NCBI RefSeq assembly: GCF_008711285.1 | Contig: NZ_VXDC01000007.1 | Coordinates: forward strand, 273,652 to 337,651 | DNA: 64,000 nucleotides | Reading direction: 5' to 3' | Source: Roseibium aquae | GTDB taxonomy: Bacteria; Pseudomonadota; Alphaproteobacteria; Rhizobiales; Stappiaceae | In this document: one piece after another, positions 26,474-36,492 of the stretch | Position numbering within the stretch: the first letter of the stretch is position 1 | How the letters are laid out: every line of letters begins with the position of its first letter | The notes under the pieces: generated by a model | The model's database searches: none | What the model was told of the DNA's origin: nothing | The model's input: only the letters and a program-made list of their open reading frames with translations | Translations under genes and position numbers: made by a program

Positions 26474-27490
26474 ATGAAACGATACGCGCGCTACAGATCC
26501 TCGCTCGCCCCTTTTGGGCGGACGGTGGGCGCATTGAGCGTTGCCATCGCCGTCTTGTCGGTTTTGCTGCACCGGTTCGGCCTAATTGAAGCCTGGGTGA
26601 TGAGCGCCTCGCTGGCGGTTGCCGCCGGCTTCGGATTGACCGCCGCCGTGATCGCTTTTCTGGCGCTGCGGCGGTTGTGGCGGTTCGGCGGCAGCGGTTA
26701 CCTGGACGCCCAGTTGGGCGCTGTTCTGGGTCTTGCCGGTGCGGCCCCGGTGTGTGTTGTGGCGTGGGTCTGGATCTTCGAGCCGCCACTGACCGACGTG
26801 GCGACCGATCCGTCGGATCCCCCGGTCATCTCCCAAAACCCGGCCGATTTGGCGGTCGAAGACCAGGCCGCGCAATTTTTTCAAGACTTGATCCTGGAGC
26901 GGGCCCGCGCGGTCACCGGGCAGCTCGCCGGTTCGCCGGATGGCGATGCGGCCGCGGTCCAGCGGGCTCTCTACGAGGACATTGTGCCCCGCCGCTACCG
27001 GATGCCGCCAGCCCGTCTCCACGCCGCCATGCGCCGGGCAGCTGAAGCACGTGGCTGGGTTCTCACGGACGAGTTGCCGCCCGACTTGCCGGATGCCGAA
27101 ACCCGTGCCCAGTATCTGGCGCGCTCGCCAGTGCTCGGGATCGGCGCCGATATCGGCATCCGCATCAGGCCGGACCCCGTCGGAGCGCTGCTTGACGTGC
27201 GCTCGGTGTCGCGCTCCCCGGTCCCCGACTTTACCGGAAACGCCGACCGTATCCGGTCCCTGCTCGCGGAGATTGATCTGGTCTTGATCGAGACCTACGG
27301 GGATCTCGCGCGGCTTGCGGTCCTGGAGGACGAACTGGAGGAAATGGTGGAGGGCAGCCCATCCGGCGCGGAGCCGGAGGAAGACGCTGCGCCGCAAATC
27401 CCGACCCCGGCCTTCAAACCCTATTTCGAAACGGAGGACGGGCTGCCGGAGGGCGAGGGCGATCTTCCAGCCCCCGCCTCGTCCGGATGA
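26474..27490 (+). CDS. DUF1499-family membrane protein
   Basis: The product is 338 residues from ATG 26474. Three hydrophobic segments lie in the first 110 residues (about 13-33, 37-60 and 70-95), with an extracytoplasmic domain after them. That domain has the DUF1499 features PRRYRMPPARLHAAMRRAAE, DIGIRIRPDPVGALLDVRSV and DRIRSLLAEIDLVL. The C-terminal 70 residues are acidic and proline-rich, probably disordered. The family's function is not known. The gene converges with the MBL-fold gene. Confidence 0.85.
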   Translation: MKRYARYRSSLAPFGRTVGALSVAIAVLSVLLHRFGLIEAWVMSASLAVAAGFGLTAAVIAFLALRRLWRFGGSGYLDAQLGAVLGLAGAAPVCVVAWVWIFEPPLTDVATDPSDPPVISQNPADLAVEDQAAQFFQDLILERARAVTGQLAGSPDGDAAAVQRALYEDIVPRRYRMPPARLHAAMRRAAEARGWVLTDELPPDLPDAETRAQYLARSPVLGIGADIGIRIRPDPVGALLDVRSVSRSPVPDFTGNADRIRSLLAEIDLVLIETYGDLARLAVLEDELEEMVEGSPSGAEPEEDAAPQIPTPAFKPYFETEDGLPEGEGDLPAPASSG

Positions 27491-27526
27491 GAAACCGGGG
27501 GCCGGTGCTCGTCCCGGCTGTCCGAT

Positions 27527-28426
27527 CTACGCAAGCTGGTAGCGGGCATTCAGCAGCAATTCGGGACTGGCCGCCACGCGGCCCCGGTCGACGAGATCCT
27601 CGAGCTGGGCGAAAACCGACAGCGCCGCCGCGCCTTTCAGTCCGTCCGGGAGGTCGAGATAAATCAGCTCGACCAGTTCCGGGATCGTTTTGGCTCCCGT
27701 TGCAAGTTGCTCCATGATGGCGGTCTCGCGCCGCAGCCTGTGCGCCCGAAGGTCGGCCATATAGGGACGGGCGTCCGCGATCGCAGCTCCGTGACCCGGC
27801 AGGAAATGGTGTTCGGGCCGACCCATCAGTTTGTCAAGGGAGGACAGGTAGGCCCGCATGTTGCCGTCCGGCGGAGCGACGATTGAGGTCGACCATGCCA
27901 TGACATGGTCTCCGGACAAGAGATAAGGCGTGCCCAACAGCGCGAAACTCAAGTGGTTCTGGGTATGGCCGGGCGTGGCAATCGCTTCCAGCGTCAGCCC
28001 GCCCGCGTCGAACCGGTCGCCGTCGCCCATCAGCACATCCGGCTGATAATCGCGGTCGGCGCTGGCATCCATCGGGTTGATCTCCCCGAGCTTAAGGTCG
28101 CGCGCGGCCCGGTGCGGGCCGCAGCCGATGACCGGGGCGTGGGACAAGTCCTTGAGCCGACGGGCGGCGGGCGAATGGTCGACATGGGTGTGGGTCACCG
28201 CGATGGCGGCGATCTCAGCTCCGGATGTGGCCCGCAGGATGGTTTCGATATGGCTGTCCAGGTCCGGTCCGGGATCGACGACGATGATCGGGTCGATGCC
28301 GATCAGATAAGTGTTGGTTCCGTGAAAGGTGAAGGCGCCGGAGTTTGGCGCGGTGATCCGGCGGATCCCGTCCGACAGTGCTACCGCTTCCCCGTAACGG
28401 GGATCAAAATCGCGATTGTGATCCAA
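27527..28426 (-). CDS. MBL-fold metallo-hydrolase (LACTB2-like)
   Basis: The product is 299 residues. The metallo-beta-lactamase fold carries VTHTHVDHS (the HxHxDH zinc motif), TPGHTQNHLSF and LSGDHVMAW (bridging Asp), then LPGHGAAI, and a C-terminal winged-helix-like part (AIMEQLATGAKTIPELVELI) typical of the LACTB2/ribonuclease or glyoxalase-II-like group. It could be a nuclease or a thioester hydrolase; no test is possible from sequence. It is probably a single-gene unit, transcribed away from the SRPBCC gene. Confidence 0.9.
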   Translation of the reverse strand: MDHNRDFDPRYGEAVALSDGIRRITAPNSGAFTFHGTNTYLIGIDPIIVVDPGPDLDSHIETILRATSGAEIAAIAVTHTHVDHSPAARRLKDLSHAPVIGCGPHRAARDLKLGEINPMDASADRDYQPDVLMGDGDRFDAGGLTLEAIATPGHTQNHLSFALLGTPYLLSGDHVMAWSTSIVAPPDGNMRAYLSSLDKLMGRPEHHFLPGHGAAIADARPYMADLRAHRLRRETAIMEQLATGAKTIPELVELIYLDLPDGLKGAAALSVFAQLEDLVDRGRVAASPELLLNARYQLA

Positions 28427-28701
28427 TGCAAAAATACCGATCGTTCGATGTTCACGCGCCCGCCGCAGTTGCTGTGGATGGTTTGCGTCCGGGCCTGGTC
28501 ACCCTATCCAACCTTTTGAATTCGGGCCAGAGTGCAACCCGAATGATAAAACGGCCCGCCGTCTTCAAGCGTTTGTTTTGGTTGGCGGGTAAACAGGGCC
28601 CATGACCGGGGAACGGCTTGGCGGTTTCCGGTTTTGCAATTCTCCCCAACGGGCCGCAGGCCACGTCAAGGAGACGGTCTTGAGAGCGCGGACAGCAGAC
28701 G

Positions 28702-29181
28702 ATGTTGAATGACATTTGCCAATTCGAGTGTTTTTTGCCCACGTCCCGGGAAAAGGCTTTCCAGCTCGTTGTCGACCATCCCGAGAAATGGTGGATCAGT
28801 CCGTTCCTGGAAGAGGGCGGGCAAGCGGTGATCGCATCGGCGGTGGGGATCGAACCGCATCCGGGAGGTGTCTGCTACGAGATGGATCCGGCCGGCCGCC
28901 GGCGGATCTGGGGCACCGTCCTGTCGATCGAGCCGCCGCTCTACATCCGCATAGCCTGGCAAGTGTCGCCGAACCGCGTGCCGATTGGCGATCCGGCGGC
29001 CTCCAGCCGCGTGATGATGGAATTCCGCGCCTCCGGATCGTCGGCCCGCCTGGTGGTAACCCACAGCGAGTTTGTCCGTCACGGTGAGGGGGCCGATGGA
29101 TACCGGAGCTTCATGGGAGAACCGATGGGATGGCCGAAGCTTCTGGCAAACCTGTCCCATGCCGCAAGGGAACGGCCTTGA
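28702..29181 (+). CDS. SRPBCC (AHSA1/START-like) domain protein
   Basis: The product is 159 residues, about the size of a single SRPBCC fold. It opens with CFLPTSREKAFQLVVDHPEK, has the central phrase GRRRIWGTVLSIEPPLYIRI, and ends with a long helix (FMGEPMGWPKLLANLSHAAR) that closes the hydrophobic pocket in this fold. The ligand is unknown. The start ATG 28702 follows AGCAGACG. The 275 bases upstream show no other gene. Confidence 0.82.
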   Translation: MLNDICQFECFLPTSREKAFQLVVDHPEKWWISPFLEEGGQAVIASAVGIEPHPGGVCYEMDPAGRRRIWGTVLSIEPPLYIRIAWQVSPNRVPIGDPAASSRVMMEFRASGSSARLVVTHSEFVRHGEGADGYRSFMGEPMGWPKLLANLSHAARERP

Positions 29182-29186
29182 CGGCC

Positions 29187-29249
29187 CGGGTGCCCGTTCG
29201 ACGGGCTGGTGGAACCGGCCCTGTTCCGGCTTGGCCACACGGGCACCGG
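29187..29249. repeat. Structured region: 9-bp inverted repeat with GC-rich interior
   Basis: GGTGCCCGT (29189-29197) and ACGGGCACC (29239-29247) flank a 41-base interior that itself folds (GCCCG/CGGGC and GGCC-rich arms). It begins right after the SRPBCC gene. No T run follows, so it is not a standard terminator; it may stabilise the 3' end. Confidence 0.4.
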
Positions 29250-29432
29250 CCCCGTAACCCCTGAAGTGTCGCTCGGCTGACATGTTTTACGTGTAAGTCC
29301 CAGCGCCTACCTCGAAAACACGCAGGCTTGTGCGATTTAGGGTGCGCGGCTTTCATGAGATGGCTAAGTAGCCATGTCACAAGGGGCCCAATCAAAACGA
29401 CATCAATCGGGGGACGTTCCGGGCGAAGCGCC

Positions 29433-30755
29433 ATGGCTATCAAGGGCAAGAATACCGATCCATTCGCCGACGACTATGTTCCGGCCACACCCATCACGCG
29501 CCTCAAGGAGGGGCGATGGCCGCTTGTCGCTGGAGTTTCGGCGATCACATGCGGCGCGGTGTTTTATGACGTTCCGGTTCTGTTTTCTGTTGCCTCGGGG
29601 CTCCTGCTCGCGGGGGCGACCGCCTATGTGCCGCGCAAGGCGCGGATGCGCAAAAGGGTTACCTCGGGTCCGCGCGCCATTCCCCGCATGTGGCCGGGGA
29701 CGGGGATGAAGGTCACCGCCGATGCGCTCGCGAACCCCTGCTTTATCGCGGATGGCCGGGGCATCATCCGCTATGTCAACAAGGCCGCCGCAAAAAACCA
29801 TGCCGGCGTGAAGCCGGGAGATCCCCTGTCCTTTTCCTTGCGGGCCCCCTCGCTTCTGGAAGCCTTTGACCGCGTTTGCGTTTCCGCGTCGCCCGAGCGC
29901 ATCGTGTGGATGGAAAAGGTGCCGACCGAAGCCTGGTACGAAGCCCATCTTTCGCCGATCTACCTGCCGGGCTCGTCAGGCGCCGCGGAGCGGGGCGACG
30001 TGCCGGATTTCGTTCTTGTCGTCATCAACGATCTCACCGAACAAAGACGCCTGGAGCGGATGCGCACGGATTTTGTGGCCAATGCCAGCCACGAATTGCG
30101 CACGCCGCTGGCCTCCCTGACCGGGTTCATCGAGACCTTGCAGGGGCCAGCCAAGGAGGACGATGCGGCCCGCGAACGGTTCTTGAACATCATGCTGGAG
30201 CAGGCAGGCCGGATGCGCCGCCTGATTGACGATATCCTCTCCCTATCGCGGGTCGAGCTGAAGGCCCATGTGCGGCCCGACACGCCGGTCGATCTTGGGG
30301 AAGTGGTCCGGCATACGGTGGATTCGCTGGGGCCTCTGGCGCGCGAGCTGGAGGTGGCCATCGAAGTTCACTTTTCCGGTGGCCTGGCCGAAGTCAAAGG
30401 CGACCGGGACGAGCTGATCGAGGTTGTCGAAAACCTGATTGAAAACGCTCTGAAATACGGCAGCGCGGGCAAGCGGGTCGATGTCCGGATCGAAGCCGAA
30501 AAAGGCCCGGGCGATGGCATATCGAGCTGGGGGCTGCATGTCACCGACTACGGTGAGGGGATCCCGCCGGAACACCTGCCGCGCCTGACGGAGCGGTTTT
30601 ATCGCGTGGATGTCGATTCCAGCCGGGTGATGCGGGGAACCGGACTGGGACTGGCTATCGTCAAGCATATCCTGACCCGGCACCGTGCCCGACTTGAAAT
30701 CGTCAGCAGTCCGGGAAAAGGGGCAACATTTTCCGTCCGGTTTCCCCCGGACTGA
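29433..30755 (+). CDS. phoR: Phosphate regulon sensor histidine kinase
   Basis: The product is 440 residues from ATG 29433. Two N-terminal membrane helices (about 28-64) are followed by a PAS-like region and the kinase core: H-box NASHELRTPLASLTGFIETL, N-box VVENLIENALKYG, G1 DYGEGIPPEHLPRL, F-box RFYRVD, and G2 GTGLGLAIVKHIL. PhoR phosphorylates PhoB when phosphate is scarce and is held off by the Pst transporter and PhoU. It precedes pstSCAB-phoU-phoB on the same strand, the usual alphaproteobacterial order, with a 377-base gap containing the Pho box. Confidence 0.95.
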   Translation: MAIKGKNTDPFADDYVPATPITRLKEGRWPLVAGVSAITCGAVFYDVPVLFSVASGLLLAGATAYVPRKARMRKRVTSGPRAIPRMWPGTGMKVTADALANPCFIADGRGIIRYVNKAAAKNHAGVKPGDPLSFSLRAPSLLEAFDRVCVSASPERIVWMEKVPTEAWYEAHLSPIYLPGSSGAAERGDVPDFVLVVINDLTEQRRLERMRTDFVANASHELRTPLASLTGFIETLQGPAKEDDAARERFLNIMLEQAGRMRRLIDDILSLSRVELKAHVRPDTPVDLGEVVRHTVDSLGPLARELEVAIEVHFSGGLAEVKGDRDELIEVVENLIENALKYGSAGKRVDVRIEAEKGPGDGISSWGLHVTDYGEGIPPEHLPRLTERFYRVDVDSSRVMRGTGLGLAIVKHILTRHRARLEIVSSPGKGATFSVRFPPD

Positions 30756-31002
30756 CCGTTTTCCGGTCTGACGGGCTCGCTTTGCCGCCCGGTCAATTTG
30801 GGCGTTTGTAAAAGGCATCCGCTCCGCCGGCCGTCCCTGGAAGACCAGGGCGGCTTGCTCCGAATTCGCGCCATCTGGTCCGGCCGGACCCGCGAAAGGT
30901 AAATCGGCCGGATCAGCACCCCGGCGTCGCCCGAAATTGCCTGATAGACATTCTCAAATCTGTCAAAATAGAAAAAAATGCCAATTAATTCAATGCGTTG
31001 AA

Positions 31003-31031
31003 TTGTCATTAAAATGAAAAATAATCGTCAT
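31003..31031 (+). promoter_or_regulatory. Pho box with three 7-bp half-sites before pstS
   Basis: TTGTCAT (31003-31009), ATGAAAA (31014-31020) and TCGTCAT (31025-31031) are spaced exactly 4 bases apart, giving the 11-bp period of PhoB sites. Matches to CTGTCAT are 6, 3 and 5 of 7. The position, 102-130 bases upstream of the pstS start, suits activation of the pst operon. The rest of the 377-base phoR-pstS gap holds no gene that I can see; its 3' half is AT-rich. Confidence 0.65.
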
Positions 31032-31132
31032 AGAAGTCACACGTGCCGGTTCTACGGTCTCGGCCATCGTTCGGGGGTATTAACCCTTGAACGTGTACCC
31101 AAGAAACCTTGACATTCAAAGGGAGTGGTCAA

Positions 31133-32176
31133 GTGAAATTTACGACCCTCGTTAGCGTGACGGCCCTCGCCGTTGCTTCCACTACAATGGTTGGTGCAGT
31201 TCAGGCGCGTGAAGAAATTCGCCGTGTCGGCTCTTCCACCGTGTTCCCCTACACGCAGGCCGTGGCAGAGCAGTTTGCAAACAACACCGGCTTTCCTTCC
31301 CCCATCGTCGAATCGACCGGAACGGGCGGTGGCATGCAGATCTTCTGCGGCGGCATCGGCGAGCAGTTCGCCGACATCACTGGCGCGTCGCGCCGCATGA
31401 AGGCATCCGAGTACCAGCTTTGCATGGACGGCGGAGTGACCAGCATCACCGAGGCCCGCATTGGCTCCGACGGCCTTTCTGTCGCGATTTCACGCGACGC
31501 GGATTTCGCGTGGGACCTGTCGCTGGCTGAAATTTACCTTGCGCTGGCCGCGCAGGTTCCGGTTGACGGTGCATGGGCAGACAACCCTTACACCACTTGG
31601 AACCAAATCAATCCGGACCTACCCGAAATCAAAATCGAAGTTCTGGGTCCTCCGCCGACATCCGGTACACGTGACGCGTTCGTCGAGTTGGCGATGTGGG
31701 CAGGTTGCGAAGATCTCGACTTCGTGAAGGAAGCCGGGCATGACGGCGATTGGGTCGAAGAGAACTGCTCGCGCATGCGCACTGACGGCCCGTTCATCGA
31801 GGCAGGCGAAAACGACAACTTGATCGTGCAGCGTCTGCAGGCCAACAAAGACGCAATGGGCATCTTCGGCTATTCCTTCTTGTACGAGAACCAGGATACG
31901 CTGAAGGCGGTAACGATCGGCGGAGTCGAGCCTGGAGCTGAAACCATCGCAGACGGATCATACCCGATCTCGCGTCCTTTGTTCTTCTACATCAAGAACG
32001 CGCATCGCGGCGTGATCCCCGGCTTCGAGGAATTCCTGGCCGAATACATGTCTGAAGACGCGCTGGCTCCGGGTGGCTACCTCGAGGAGCGTGGTCTGGT
32101 GCCGCTGTCCGAGGCGGCTCGTACCGAACTGCGTGAGCGTGTTGCAAACGCGGTACCCATGGACCCGATCAAGTAA
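31133..32176 (+). CDS. pstS: Phosphate ABC transporter, periplasmic binding protein
   Basis: The product is 347 residues from GTG 31133, placed by AAAGGGAG seven bases upstream and by the signal peptide that starts there (VKFTTLVSVTALAVASTTMV, cleavage after VQA). Phosphate-binding loops of the family are visible: VGSSTVFPYTQAVAEQF, STGTGGGMQIFCGG, DITGASRRMK, PPPTSGTRDAFVELAM. It captures phosphate in the periplasm for PstCA. Codon use and GC are lower than in phoR and pstB, a feature shared with pstC and pstA. Confidence 0.96.
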   Translation: MKFTTLVSVTALAVASTTMVGAVQAREEIRRVGSSTVFPYTQAVAEQFANNTGFPSPIVESTGTGGGMQIFCGGIGEQFADITGASRRMKASEYQLCMDGGVTSITEARIGSDGLSVAISRDADFAWDLSLAEIYLALAAQVPVDGAWADNPYTTWNQINPDLPEIKIEVLGPPPTSGTRDAFVELAMWAGCEDLDFVKEAGHDGDWVEENCSRMRTDGPFIEAGENDNLIVQRLQANKDAMGIFGYSFLYENQDTLKAVTIGGVEPGAETIADGSYPISRPLFFYIKNAHRGVIPGFEEFLAEYMSEDALAPGGYLEERGLVPLSEAARTELRERVANAVPMDPIK

Positions 32177-32241
32177 TTTGAAACTAGCGTTGACTGCCCG
32201 GCTTACACCGGGCAGTCCGACTACTTCTGAGGTTGGTCCTT

Positions 32242-33618
32242 ATGACAGCTGTGCCTTTCATCATCTTGTTGCTAGCGGCTATTGTCGGCTATGCGATCAA
32301 TATCCAAGCCGCCCGGGCCATTCGGTCAGGTGGTGACCGGCTCCATTCGCTCGAGCATTTTCACGGGCTTTTTTCGCTATTGCTTGTCGTTGTGCCAGCG
32401 TTGACCTTGGTTTTGATCTGGTTGGCTTTGCAAGGCAGCATCGTCGATGGCCTTGTGATGTCATCCTTGCCCAGCGGGGTTTTGGATGGTCTCGGCTCGG
32501 GCCAGATCCAGCTCATTGGGGCAGAGATCAGGTCCATAGCGGGAGGGCGGATTTTCGGCACGCCGGAGAACTGGAAGCTTGAGGCGGCGGATCGTTTGCT
32601 TGGCTATCGTCAGGCGTCCGGCTGGCTTCTGGTAACGGTTGTTACACTGATGTCGCTGGGGCTAATTTTCTTTGCGCGCAGCAAGGTTGCTGCTGAGTTC
32701 CGCGCTAGACAGGGGGTTGAGCGTATCACTCTCTGGCTGATGATTTTCTGCGCCGTCGTAGCAATTTTTACGACTGTAGGGATCGTTGCTGCTCTTACGT
32801 TTGAGACACTTAAGTTTTTCCAACGCGTTCCGGTAACTGAGTTTCTATTTGGACTAAACTGGGAGCCTCAGATCCCGATCCGCGAGGACCAAATCGCCGC
32901 CGAGGGGGCTTTCGGCGCCGTCCCGGTATTTCTTGGAACCATAGTTATTGCGACCGTCGCCCTCCTGATCGCGGTACCGGTGGGCCTATTCACGGCGATC
33001 TACCTTAATGAGTTTTCGCCTACATCCATCCGGAATGTAGTCAAGCCGATCCTTGAAATTCTCGCTGGCGTGCCGACCGTTGTTTATGGCTTTTTCGCGA
33101 TCCTCGTGGTTGCGCCGGCAATCAGACAGTTTGGGCAGTCGATCGGGGTCGAGGTGGCATCGAATACCGCTCTTGCCGCGGGCGGGGTCATGGGGATCAT
33201 GCTCATTCCGTTCATATCCTCTTTCGCAGACGACGCCCTTTCGGCAGTGCCGCGCAGCTTGCGTGATGGTGCTCTGGCACTTGGTGCGACCCGTGGAGAG
33301 ATGATGCTTAATGTCCTTTTCCCTGCGGCCATCCCAGGTATCGTCGGGGGAATATTGCTGGCAGTGAGCCGTGCGATCGGTGAGACCATGATTGTCGTTA
33401 TGGCCGCTGGTTTGATTGCACGCATGACAATCAATCCTCTGGACAGTGTGACTGCAGTGACGGTGCAGATCGTTACTCTGCTGATCGGTGACACCTCCTT
33501 TGACAATCCCAAAACCTTGGCGGCCTTTGCCTTGGGCATGATGTTGTTCATCGCAACCCTAGTGATCAACGTATTCGCCCTGCGTATCGTTCGCAAGTAT
33601 CGTGAAATCTACGATTGA
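32242..33618 (+). CDS. pstC: Phosphate ABC transporter permease PstC
   Basis: The product is 458 residues from ATG 32242, behind CTGAGG. It is longer than the enteric protein because of an N-terminal region with extra membrane helices and a periplasmic loop, as in other Alphaproteobacteria. The ABC-permease part holds TIVIATVALLIAVPVGLFTA, EILAGVPTVVYGFFAI, SLRDGALALGATRGEMMLNV (the EAA loop contacting PstB) and AIGETMIVVMAAG. GC content is markedly low for the window, for example 24 of 60 bases at 32761-32820. Confidence 0.95.
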   Translation: MTAVPFIILLLAAIVGYAINIQAARAIRSGGDRLHSLEHFHGLFSLLLVVVPALTLVLIWLALQGSIVDGLVMSSLPSGVLDGLGSGQIQLIGAEIRSIAGGRIFGTPENWKLEAADRLLGYRQASGWLLVTVVTLMSLGLIFFARSKVAAEFRARQGVERITLWLMIFCAVVAIFTTVGIVAALTFETLKFFQRVPVTEFLFGLNWEPQIPIREDQIAAEGAFGAVPVFLGTIVIATVALLIAVPVGLFTAIYLNEFSPTSIRNVVKPILEILAGVPTVVYGFFAILVVAPAIRQFGQSIGVEVASNTALAAGGVMGIMLIPFISSFADDALSAVPRSLRDGALALGATRGEMMLNVLFPAAIPGIVGGILLAVSRAIGETMIVVMAAGLIARMTINPLDSVTAVTVQIVTLLIGDTSFDNPKTLAAFALGMMLFIATLVINVFALRIVRKYREIYD

Positions 33619-33630
33619 GGCCCGGCCGAA

Positions 33631-34935
33631 ATGACTGACATTACATCTGAAGATAGCCGCAAGGCGTTATGTAACCCGACCACAGAAGCCGTTCGGAACA
33701 GCCTGTCCCGGCGTAATCGAAAGCAGGTGCTCCTGCAGAGCTTCGGCATTGCTGCAATCCTCTTTGCCATGGGGATGTTGTTTATTCTTCTTGGGTCAAT
33801 AATCAGTAGTGGCTATCACGCGTTTACTCAGACCCATATTCAGCTTGAGGTCTATGTCGATCCCGAGGAAATCCCGGCCGATGGCCTGCCGCGCGGTGGC
33901 TTTAACGATGTGCTTGCGGCCGCAATGGCGGTACACTTTCCCGGGATTGATTTGGCCGACCGCGTCGCAAAGCGGGAACTGACGTCTATCCTATCCAATG
34001 GTGCCCAGTTCATTCTTCGCGACAAGGTGGTGTCGGATCCCTCGCTGATCGGACAGACCATATCGTTGAGTGTACCGGCATCAGATCCCTACGATCAGCT
34101 CAACAAGGGCTTGGTTGAACGGGATACGCCAGAGCAGTTCCGCCGTATTGATGACGCTGCGATTGCACGATTTGATCGGCTGAAAGAATTGGGAATGGTT
34201 TCGGCGCCTTTGAATACTGCGTTGATTACCAATGCGGACTCTCGTTTTCCCGAACTGGCCGGTCTGAAGGGCGCCCTTGTCGGTTCATTCTGGGCGCTGC
34301 TGGTCTGCTTTCTCATCTCTTTCCCGCTGGGGATTGGTGCAGCGATTTACCTTGAAGAGTTTGCGCCAAAGAATCGCTACAGCGACTTGATCGAGATCAA
34401 CATCAATAACTTGGCAGCAGTACCGTCCGTCGTGTTCGGCTTGCTGGCGCTGGCTGTGTTTATCGGCTGGTTTGGCCTGCCCAGATCCGCCCCCTTTGTG
34501 GGCGGGCTCACTCTGGCTCTCATGACCATGCCGACAATCATTATCGCTACCCGAGCTGCGCTCAAGGCGGTGCCCCCGTCAATCCGTGAGGCCGCGCTGG
34601 GAGTGGGCGCATCCAAACATCAGGTGGTATTTGGGCACGTGCTGCCGCTGGCCATGCCGGGGATCCTGACCGGCACCATTATCGGCCTGGCGCAAGCGCT
34701 GGGCGAGACGGCCCCGCTTCTGCTGATCGGCATGAATGCATTCATCACGTCTGCGGCGACGTCGCCCTTTGATAGTGCTACCGCCTTGCCGACGCAGATT
34801 TTCATCTGGGCTGATAGTCCCGAAAGGGGCTTCGTTAGCCGAACCTCTGCGGCAATTTTGGTATTGTTGATGTTCTTGGTAACGATGAACGCAGTTGCGA
34901 TCTTCCTGCGTAGCAAATTCGAACGGAAATGGTAA
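33631..34935 (+). CDS. pstA: Phosphate ABC transporter permease PstA
   Basis: The product is 434 residues. One membrane helix near residues 36-58 precedes a periplasmic domain of about 150 residues (DUF3333-like insert), and then the permease core: [57 protein letters not shown] (EAA loop) and [15 protein letters not shown]. It starts 12 bases after the pstC stop. The base composition is still low in GC, and the last codons overlap the pstB start (TAATG), a sign of translational coupling. Confidence 0.95.
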   Translation: MTDITSEDSRKALCNPTTEAVRNSLSRRNRKQVLLQSFGIAAILFAMGMLFILLGSIISSGYHAFTQTHIQLEVYVDPEEIPADGLPRGGFNDVLAAAMAVHFPGIDLADRVAKRELTSILSNGAQFILRDKVVSDPSLIGQTISLSVPASDPYDQLNKGLVERDTPEQFRRIDDAAIARFDRLKELGMVSAPLNTALITNADSRFPELAGLKGALVGSFWALLVCFLISFPLGIGAAIYLEEFAPKNRYSDLIEININNLAAVPSVVFGLLALAVFIGWFGLPRSAPFVGGLTLALMTMPTIIIATRAALKAVPPSIREAALGVGASKHQVVFGHVLPLAMPGILTGTIIGLAQALGETAPLLLIGMNAFITSAATSPFDSATALPTQIFIWADSPERGFVSRTSAAILVLLMFLVTMNAVAIFLRSKFERKW

Positions 34936-35750
34936 TGAAGGACCCGGCTACCATGTTTGACACACCGCACTCGGCCATAGATGAAAGGCTGTCTGACACC
35001 AAGATTGCTGCCAAAAAGGTGCAGGTCTTCTATGGCGACACACACGCCATCAAGGATGTGGACATCAACATCCAGCCGCGCTCGGTGACCGCATTTATCG
35101 GCCCGTCGGGCTGCGGTAAATCGACCTTCCTGCGCTGTTTGAACCGCATGAACGACACGATCGATATCTGCCGGGTGGAAGGCGAGATCACCATCGACGG
35201 GGAAGACATTTACGACCCCAAGGTCGACCCGGTGCAGTTGCGCGCCAAGGTCGGAATGGTGTTCCAGAAGCCGAACCCCTTTCCCAAATCGATCTATGAC
35301 AATATCGCGTACGGTCCGCGCATCCACGGTCTTGCCAAGAACAAGGCCGAGCTGGACGAAATCGTCTCGTCCAGCCTGCAAAAGGCCGGTCTTTGGAACG
35401 AGGCAAAGGACCGTCTGGACGAGCCGGGCACCGGCCTTTCGGGCGGGCAGCAGCAGCGCCTGTGCATCGCGCGGGCGATCGCGGTCAATCCGGAGGTGAT
35501 CCTGATGGATGAGCCGTGTTCCGCTCTCGATCCGATCGCGACCGCCAAGGTCGAGGAACTGATCGACGAACTCCGGACGAACTACACGATCGTCATCGTC
35601 ACCCACTCCATGCAGCAGGCCGCCCGCGTCTCCCAGCGCACGGCGTTCTTTCACCTTGGCATCCTTGTCGAGGAAGGCCTGACCCAGGACATCTTCACAA
35701 ACCCGCAAGACAAGCGGACACAGGATTACATCACGGGCCGGTTCGGCTAG
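34935..35750 (+). CDS. pstB: Phosphate ABC transporter ATP-binding protein
   Basis: The product is about 271 residues. The start at 34935 overlaps the pstA stop (TAATG); in-frame ATGs also occur at 34929 and 34953, the last behind AAGGA. Walker [10 protein letters not shown]-loop [19 protein letters not shown], signature [17 protein letters not shown], Walker [13 protein letters not shown] and the H-switch THSMQQAA are all intact. It drives phosphate import and takes part in PhoR signalling. From about 35040 on the GC content returns to the high level of the surroundings (44 of 60 at 35401-35460). Confidence 0.97.
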   Translation: MKDPATMFDTPHSAIDERLSDTKIAAKKVQVFYGDTHAIKDVDINIQPRSVTAFIGPSGCGKSTFLRCLNRMNDTIDICRVEGEITIDGEDIYDPKVDPVQLRAKVGMVFQKPNPFPKSIYDNIAYGPRIHGLAKNKAELDEIVSSSLQKAGLWNEAKDRLDEPGTGLSGGQQQRLCIARAIAVNPEVILMDEPCSALDPIATAKVEELIDELRTNYTIVIVTHSMQQAARVSQRTAFFHLGILVEEGLTQDIFTNPQDKRTQDYITGRFG

Positions 35751-35785
35751 GATCGGATTTTTCAGTTTTTTGAAAAGGATAAGGC

Positions 35786-36487
35786 ATGGCTGAGCATACA
35801 GTGAAGGCCTATGACGACGAGCTGACCGCCCTTGCCGGCCGGATCGCCGAAATGGGCGGTCTGGCGGAGAGCACGGTCAACGATGCCGTGGCCGCGTTGA
35901 TGACCCAGGATCTGGAGCTTGCGCGTCGGACCATCGAGCAGGATGGCCGTCTGGACGAACTGCTCCAGGAAATCGAAATGCGCATCATCGAGCTGATCGC
36001 GCGGCGCCAACCCATGGGCAAGGACCTGCGGGAAGTTGTGTCGGCCGGCCGGATCGCGAACGATCTGGAGCGGGTGGGCGATCTTGCCAAGAACGTCGCC
36101 AAGCGGGTGATCGCTATCGACAGCGGGCTGACGTCCAAGAAGCTTGCCATTGGCGTGGAGCACATCACGGAACTTGCGCTCAATCAGATGAAGCGGGTTC
36201 TAGACGCCTACACCCGTCAGGACGCCAAGGCCGCCGCAGAAGTCCGCGAAAACGACGCGGAAGTCGATGCCATCTATACATCTCTGTTTCGCGAATTGCT
36301 CACCTACATGATGGAGGATCCGCGCAACATTACACAATGCGCCCATCTTTTGTTCTGCGCAAAGAATATCGAGCGGATTGGCGACCACGCGACCAACATC
36401 GCCGAAAATGTTTATTATATGGTCACTGGAGAACGACTTGAGGAAGAGCGTCCGAAAGTCGATGAAACCGGCGTGGTTTCAAATTAA
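35786..36487 (+). CDS. phoU: Phosphate signalling complex protein PhoU
   Basis: The product is 233 residues forming two three-helix PhoU repeats (first about 15-105, second about 120-215), each with the metal-binding pattern (RIANDLERVGDLAKNVAKRV; KNIERIGDHATNIAENVYYM). PhoU links the Pst transporter to PhoR and keeps the kinase silent when phosphate is plentiful. It follows pstB by 35 bases, behind AAAAGGATAAGGC. A hairpin terminator separates it from phoB. Confidence 0.96.
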   Translation: MAEHTVKAYDDELTALAGRIAEMGGLAESTVNDAVAALMTQDLELARRTIEQDGRLDELLQEIEMRIIELIARRQPMGKDLREVVSAGRIANDLERVGDLAKNVAKRVIAIDSGLTSKKLAIGVEHITELALNQMKRVLDAYTRQDAKAAAEVRENDAEVDAIYTSLFRELLTYMMEDPRNITQCAHLLFCAKNIERIGDHATNIAENVYYMVTGERLEEERPKVDETGVVSN

Positions 36488-36492
36488 GTGTG

